From Aliivibrio_A kagoshimensis (lineage in GTDB: Bacteria; Pseudomonadota; Gammaproteobacteria; Enterobacterales; Vibrionaceae), in assembly GCF_050337105.1 (NCBI RefSeq), contig NZ_JAKJSQ010000100.1, positions 1 to 9,651 on the forward strand: DNA of 9,651 bases. The letters run 5' to 3'. The notes under the pieces were generated by a model. The model searched no databases. It saw nothing but the letters and a program-made list of their open reading frames with translations, and was not told the origin of the DNA. Every line of letters begins with the position of its first letter. Position 1 is the first letter of the stretch. Both the position numbers and the translations under genes were made by a program. Below, piece by piece: positions 6,793 through 9,651 of the stretch.

Positions 6793-7443
6793 CTACAACG
6801 GCAAATGCCCAACCTTGACCAAAATAATGGTCTCTTGCTCAGTGTAAGGGAAGTGCTCGCTCATGTGCGGGCTTCTCACCCAAGTATGCATCGGATAGGT
6901 GCCGTGCTCATCTTTAAACTCTCCAGAAAGCACCAAGACCTCTTCCCCGCCAAAGTGACGATGAGGATGAAACTGCTCTCCAGCTGGCCACTTAACCAAG
7001 GCAACATGTTCATGTTCAAACTCATGCAAAGGCATTACCAATAAACGGCCGATACCCGGCTGCCAAGGGGTATTTTCAGTATTCACTCGAACCAACTTGC
7101 GGTCACTTTGATTAAATTGATTCAATTTGACAAAGATTGTGCACCCCTCTTTGCTAAAGGGGGTATGCGAACTTCCTGGTGGATTTCGAATGTAAGTGCC
7201 TTTTGGGTAATCCCCTACCTCATCGGAAAAAACACCCTCTAACACCAAAATCTCCTCCCCTAAAGGGTGAAGGTGACGACTAAAACTCGAGTTTGCTTCA
7301 TATTTAACAATACTGGTGACATGACCGGCATAGATCTCAGAACGTGCTAATGGTTTGCGTAACACCCCAGCCGCTGGGCTGGTGATCCACGCCATATCTT
7401 GCGTATTAATAACAACACGCTTATCAAAATCTAGATTCAACAT
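6793..7443 (-). CDS. Tandem-cupin protein, ChrR-like cupin domains
   Basis: Cytoplasmic 216-residue protein made of two similar cupin units, about 20-110 and 125-214. Unit one has H57-x-H59, Glu63/Glu64 and His93; unit two has H161-x-H163, Glu167/Glu168 and His197. These are the usual cupin metal ligands. Both units share the pattern H-x-H-x-x-GEE-(I/V)LVL-x-G-x-F-x-DE-x-G-x-YP, which shows an internal duplication. The fold resembles the C-terminal cupin of the anti-sigma factor ChrR. The N-terminal zinc-binding anti-sigma domain is absent and no sigma factor gene lies nearby, so this is probably not an anti-sigma factor. It may be a metal-dependent enzyme or small-molecule sensor; the function is unknown. 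The ATG at 7443 has GGAG seven bases upstream. Confidence 0.87.
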   Translation of the reverse strand: MLNLDFDKRVVINTQDMAWITSPAAGVLRKPLARSEIYAGHVTSIVKYEANSSFSRHLHPLGEEILVLEGVFSDEVGDYPKGTYIRNPPGSSHTPFSKEGCTIFVKLNQFNQSDRKLVRVNTENTPWQPGIGRLLVMPLHEFEHEHVALVKWPAGEQFHPHRHFGGEEVLVLSGEFKDEHGTYPMHTWVRSPHMSEHFPYTEQETIILVKVGHLPL

Positions 7444-7654
7444 ACCTTAACTCCATGTAGCAACTGCGTCTGATTTATCTGTTGTCCTACCATTAATGCT
7501 ACACCTGTTTGCCTATATTTCCTCTTTGAAGGTCTGGTTATCTGTTTCGTTTCTAAGTAATTGATGCTTTAATCTTATTTCTTACTCAGAAGCGCTTGAT
7601 ACTGAACACAATTGACACACTCCATTTTCATCAAAGGAATTGAGGAAATAAGCA
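7444..7654. promoter_or_regulatory. Divergent intergenic region between the cupin gene and modF
   Basis: These 211 bases hold the promoters of both genes. I see no ModE-like operator (paired TATA-rich half sites) and no clean sigma-70 pair. A perfect eight-base palindrome AAGCGCTT sits at 7590-7597. TTGATG (7561-7566) and TTGACA (7612-7617) resemble -35 boxes but lack a matching -10. Confidence 0.4.
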
Positions 7655-9097
7655 ATGAAAATAACGCAACTGCATTTATCATCAGAATTGGTCGAACTCA
7701 CATTAAAAGACTGGTATCTTCCTCGAGACCAACACTGGGCAGTATTTGGTCATAATGGCAGTGGAAAGTCGCTTCTTGGGGCTTGGTTAGCAGGCGAAAT
7801 TGAAGCGGTAAATGCACAAGTGGAAAACAGGCCTTCCCGAGTTGCTTTGGTCTCTTTAGCTCGTCAGCAAAACATGTTAGAAGAGGCTTTGGCTTGTGAT
7901 GAGAGTGACTTTATGGACACTCAAGATTTTGGTTTTACGGTTCGAGATTACTTACAACAAATAACAACCGATACTCTCAGTATTGAGCAAGCCATTGAAG
8001 ATTGCGATCTGCATCATTTGCTCAATCAACCTTTTCGCTTGCTTTCAACAGGTGAAAGCCGTCGGTTAATCCTTGCTATGGCACTACTCGAACAGCCCGA
8101 ACTATTAATTCTTGATGAGCCTTTCGCAGGTTTAGATTTTGCGCATCAAAAACAACTTCATCAACTTTTAGACCGTGTCTCCACACAATCGCAGCTTTTA
8201 TTGATATGTTCGCGAGATGAAGAACTGCCCACCCCCGTTCAACATATTGCATTACTAGACGAAACGGGACTTGCTGCCACTATGAGTAAAACTCAGTGGC
8301 TAGAGCATCCTGAACGAGAACGCCAGAATCGCTTAGCAGAGCAACAAGCGACACAAATTGTGGATGAATTAAGCAAAGTCAGTGACGCCACCATTACAGC
8401 AGTCGATTCAACCGTTCCACGCTTTAAAATTCGATCTGGACGTGTCAGCTACTCGGGTGAAACCATATTTTCAGGATTGAATTGGCAGATCGATGCTGAT
8501 CAACATTGGCAGATTCGTGGTCCTAATGGCTGTGGAAAAAGTACATTATTAAACATGATTTTTGGTGACCACCCGCAGTGTTACAGCAATGATATTCACG
8601 TGTTTGGGCATCAACGGGGGACGGGAGAGAGCATCTGGCAGATCAAGCAGAATATGGGAATGGTCTCTTCTGCTCTTCATCTGCAATACCGCGTGAACTG
8701 CACGGCTCTCGAAGTGGTGATTTCTGGTCTGTATGATTCCATTGGTATCTATCAGCAACCGACAAAAAAAGAAGTAGAGAAAGCCAAATTATGGCTGCAG
8801 CTGTTTGCTATGGGTGAACTGGCAACAATCGGCTTTAAGAACCTATCATATGGCCAACAGCGCTTATTATTAATAGCTAGAGCATTGATCAAACGTCCAA
8901 AACTCCTGCTGCTGGATGAACCATGCCAAGGGTTAGATTTCATCCAACGCCAAACAGTGCTACAAGCGATGGAACTGATTGCAAAACATAATCTGAGTCA
9001 GTTAGTGTATGTGACTCACCACCAAGAGGATGCACTGCCTAGCGTGAAAAACGGTTTGGATTTTTTAGGCCAAGAGTTTGTAGTCAAGACCTTATGA
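7655..9097 (+). CDS. modF: ModF-type double ABC ATPase (molybdate-linked, photorepair protein PhrA)
   Basis: Cytoplasmic protein with two ABC ATPase domains in one 480-residue chain and no membrane segment, close in length to E. coli ModF (490). Domain one: Walker A GHNGSGKS at 32-39, signature LSTGE at 130-134, Walker B LLILDEP at 150-156. Domain two: Walker A GPNGCGKS at 289-296, signature LSYGQQ at 397-402, Walker B LLLLDEP at 417-423. The block after the second Walker A (GDHPQCYSND, FGHQRGTGESIW, SIGIYQ) is strongly ModF-like and separates it from generic ABC-F proteins. ModF is linked to molybdate metabolism through its operon position with modE in E. coli; its exact role is unclear. No modA, modB, modC or modE gene lies in this window. 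The ATG at 7655 has GAGG nine bases upstream. The stop overlaps the convergent neighbour. Confidence 0.93.
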   Translation: MKITQLHLSSELVELTLKDWYLPRDQHWAVFGHNGSGKSLLGAWLAGEIEAVNAQVENRPSRVALVSLARQQNMLEEALACDESDFMDTQDFGFTVRDYLQQITTDTLSIEQAIEDCDLHHLLNQPFRLLSTGESRRLILAMALLEQPELLILDEPFAGLDFAHQKQLHQLLDRVSTQSQLLLICSRDEELPTPVQHIALLDETGLAATMSKTQWLEHPERERQNRLAEQQATQIVDELSKVSDATITAVDSTVPRFKIRSGRVSYSGETIFSGLNWQIDADQHWQIRGPNGCGKSTLLNMIFGDHPQCYSNDIHVFGHQRGTGESIWQIKQNMGMVSSALHLQYRVNCTALEVVISGLYDSIGIYQQPTKKEVEKAKLWLQLFAMGELATIGFKNLSYGQQRLLLIARALIKRPKLLLLDEPCQGLDFIQRQTVLQAMELIAKHNLSQLVYVTHHQEDALPSVKNGLDFLGQEFVVKTL

Positions 9098-9511
9098 TAC
9101 TGGCACCACAATCACGGCACCGATCATCACTAAAACCACATGCGGGAACGCTACGGTTGGTCTAACGGCTTGGCTCAGATACGATGCAATCAATCCTATG
9201 GTTGATGGTCGATTCTGAGCATATTCTCGATTATATTGAAATGGCATGGTACGGATTGCAGTCTCATCAGACAATGCCACTTCAAGTTGGACTAAACGGT
9301 CATCAATACGAGATTGAAAAGTTTTCCATATCGCATCTTGCAACCACACCACCAACAACACCAGCAAAGTGACCACATTAACTCCCTCTATCAACCATGC
9401 AACAGAAAACAGAGCAATATTAAAAAGTTTCATCAGCAACGAATACTTCTCGTAACTGTCATACTGATTTTGCAGTATTTGCCACTCTTGGGTTAATTCA
9501 TTATTTCTCAT
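9092..9511 (-). CDS. Unknown membrane protein with three hydrophobic segments
   Basis: I do not recognise this 139-residue protein. It begins with a polar, probably helical stretch (about 1-28). Two closely spaced hydrophobic segments follow (about 29-41 and 44-57), then a charged central loop (58-118) and a C-terminal hydrophobic helix (about 119-137). The ATG at 9511 is preceded by a near-perfect Shine-Dalgarno (AGGAGG, nine-base spacing). A TATAAT box at 9540-9545 fits a start of transcription near 9533, which would exclude the upstream ATG at 9541. It overlaps the modF stop tail-to-tail by six bases. The membrane location is a prediction from hydrophobicity only. Confidence 0.75.
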   Translation of the reverse strand: MRNNELTQEWQILQNQYDSYEKYSLLMKLFNIALFSVAWLIEGVNVVTLLVLLVVWLQDAIWKTFQSRIDDRLVQLEVALSDETAIRTMPFQYNREYAQNRPSTIGLIASYLSQAVRPTVAFPHVVLVMIGAVIVVPVS

Positions 9512-9539
9512 TACTAAGTCCCTCCTACTTAACTGACTC

Positions 9540-9567
9540 ATTATAGTGATAGGCGCGTTAGAAACAA
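9540..9567 (-). promoter_or_regulatory. Sigma-70-like promoter of the unknown membrane protein gene
   Basis: On the minus strand TTGTTT (9562-9567) and TATAAT (9540-9545) are separated by 16 bases. The expected transcript start near 9533 gives a leader of about 22 bases holding the AGGAGG site before the ATG at 9511. Confidence 0.55.
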
Positions 9568-9573
9568 CACAGC

Positions 9574-9590
9574 TGTCAAACAAATTGACA
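9574..9590. repeat. Perfect inverted repeat TGTCAA-N5-TTGACA, candidate operator
   Basis: Six-base arms (9574-9579 and 9585-9590) flank a five-base spacer, ACAAA. The right arm is also the -35 box of an apparent rightward promoter. The left arm lies a few bases upstream of the -35 of the leftward promoter. A dimeric regulator bound here could touch both, but the symmetry might simply be two back-to-back -35-like hexamers. Confidence 0.45.
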
Positions 9591-9614
9591 TACTATAAAA
9601 ACATTTCCTATAAA
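9585..9614 (+). promoter_or_regulatory. Strong sigma-70-like promoter reading out of the right edge
   Basis: TTGACA (9585-9590) and TATAAA (9609-9614) are separated by 18 bases in an AT-rich tract. The pair matches the consensus at 11 of 12 positions. Transcription would run past 9620 into sequence outside the window, so the target gene cannot be seen. Confidence 0.55.
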
Positions 9615-9651
9615 TACAAATAAACTATTGTTTTAATTGATATTTTTATAT

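Noticed and set aside
6531..6812. Minus-strand open frame of 93 codons across the 6405 gene and the cupin end
   Set aside because: It covers the hydrophobic coding region of the plus gene, which has a good Shine-Dalgarno, and it would overlap the cupin gene's 3' end.
6805..7044. Plus-strand open frame of 79 codons inside the cupin gene
   Set aside because: It is antisense to the second cupin domain, whose metal ligands are all preserved.
7590..7597. Palindrome AAGCGCTT upstream of modF as a ModE or other operator
   Set aside because: Eight-base palindromes are common by chance, the flanks are not symmetric, and it does not resemble the ModE site.
8549..8943. Two short minus-strand open frames inside modF
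   Set aside because: They overlap the second ABC domain of modF and have no recognisable features.
9101..9126. Short direct repeat of GGCACC near the 3' end of the membrane gene
   Set aside because: It falls in coding sequence for a hydrophobic helix with repeated Val/Gly codons and is too short to be meaningful.
9184..9496. Two short plus-strand open frames opposite the unknown membrane gene
   Set aside because: The minus-strand gene has a TATAAT box, AGGAGG and plausible membrane segments, while these have repetitive His/Gln-rich translations typical of antisense reading.

Overview
The window looks like chromosomal DNA of a marine gammaproteobacterium, most likely Vibrio or a close relative such as Aliivibrio. 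The base composition is moderately AT-rich. The protein set points the same way: a Vibrio-type M9 collagenase, a ThiD behind a TPP riboswitch, a Tag glycosylase, a YaeR-like VOC protein and a ModF-type double ABC protein. The genus is inferred from protein character, not from a marker gene.

Layout, left to right. A secreted zinc collagenase (25-2223, +) converges on thiD (2271-3125, -), and a strong hairpin sits between them. thiD is preceded by a well-conserved TPP riboswitch (about 3143-3230, -) that ends right at its ribosome binding site. Divergent from it, a membrane sensor (3443-5242, +) carries a periplasmic ABC-substrate-binding-like domain, one internal membrane helix and a complete cytoplasmic HD-GYP phosphodiesterase domain. 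It converges on tag (5256-5822, -), whose likely terminator extends into the end of the sensor gene. yaeR (5922-6308, +) is divergent from tag and is followed by a long hairpin and then a small unknown membrane protein (6405-6773, +). That gene converges on a two-cupin ChrR-like protein (6793-7443, -). Divergent from the cupin gene is modF (7655-9097, +), which overlaps tail-to-tail by 6 bases with an unknown membrane protein (9092-9511, -). The right end holds a promoter region with a perfect inverted repeat and an apparent strong promoter firing out of the window.

The genes are mostly single transcription units in alternating orientation and do not form one pathway. A loose theme of damage and stress protection (Tag, YaeR, ChrR-like cupin) can be seen in the middle, but that is only suggestive. 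I found no mobile element, CRISPR array, tRNA, rRNA or toxin-antitoxin pair, and no convincing new multi-gene system. The items most worth a second look are the HD-GYP sensor with its unknown ligand, the compact riboswitch-RBS arrangement, the hairpin ahead of the 6405 gene, the two unrecognised membrane proteins, and the palindrome with divergent promoters at the right edge.
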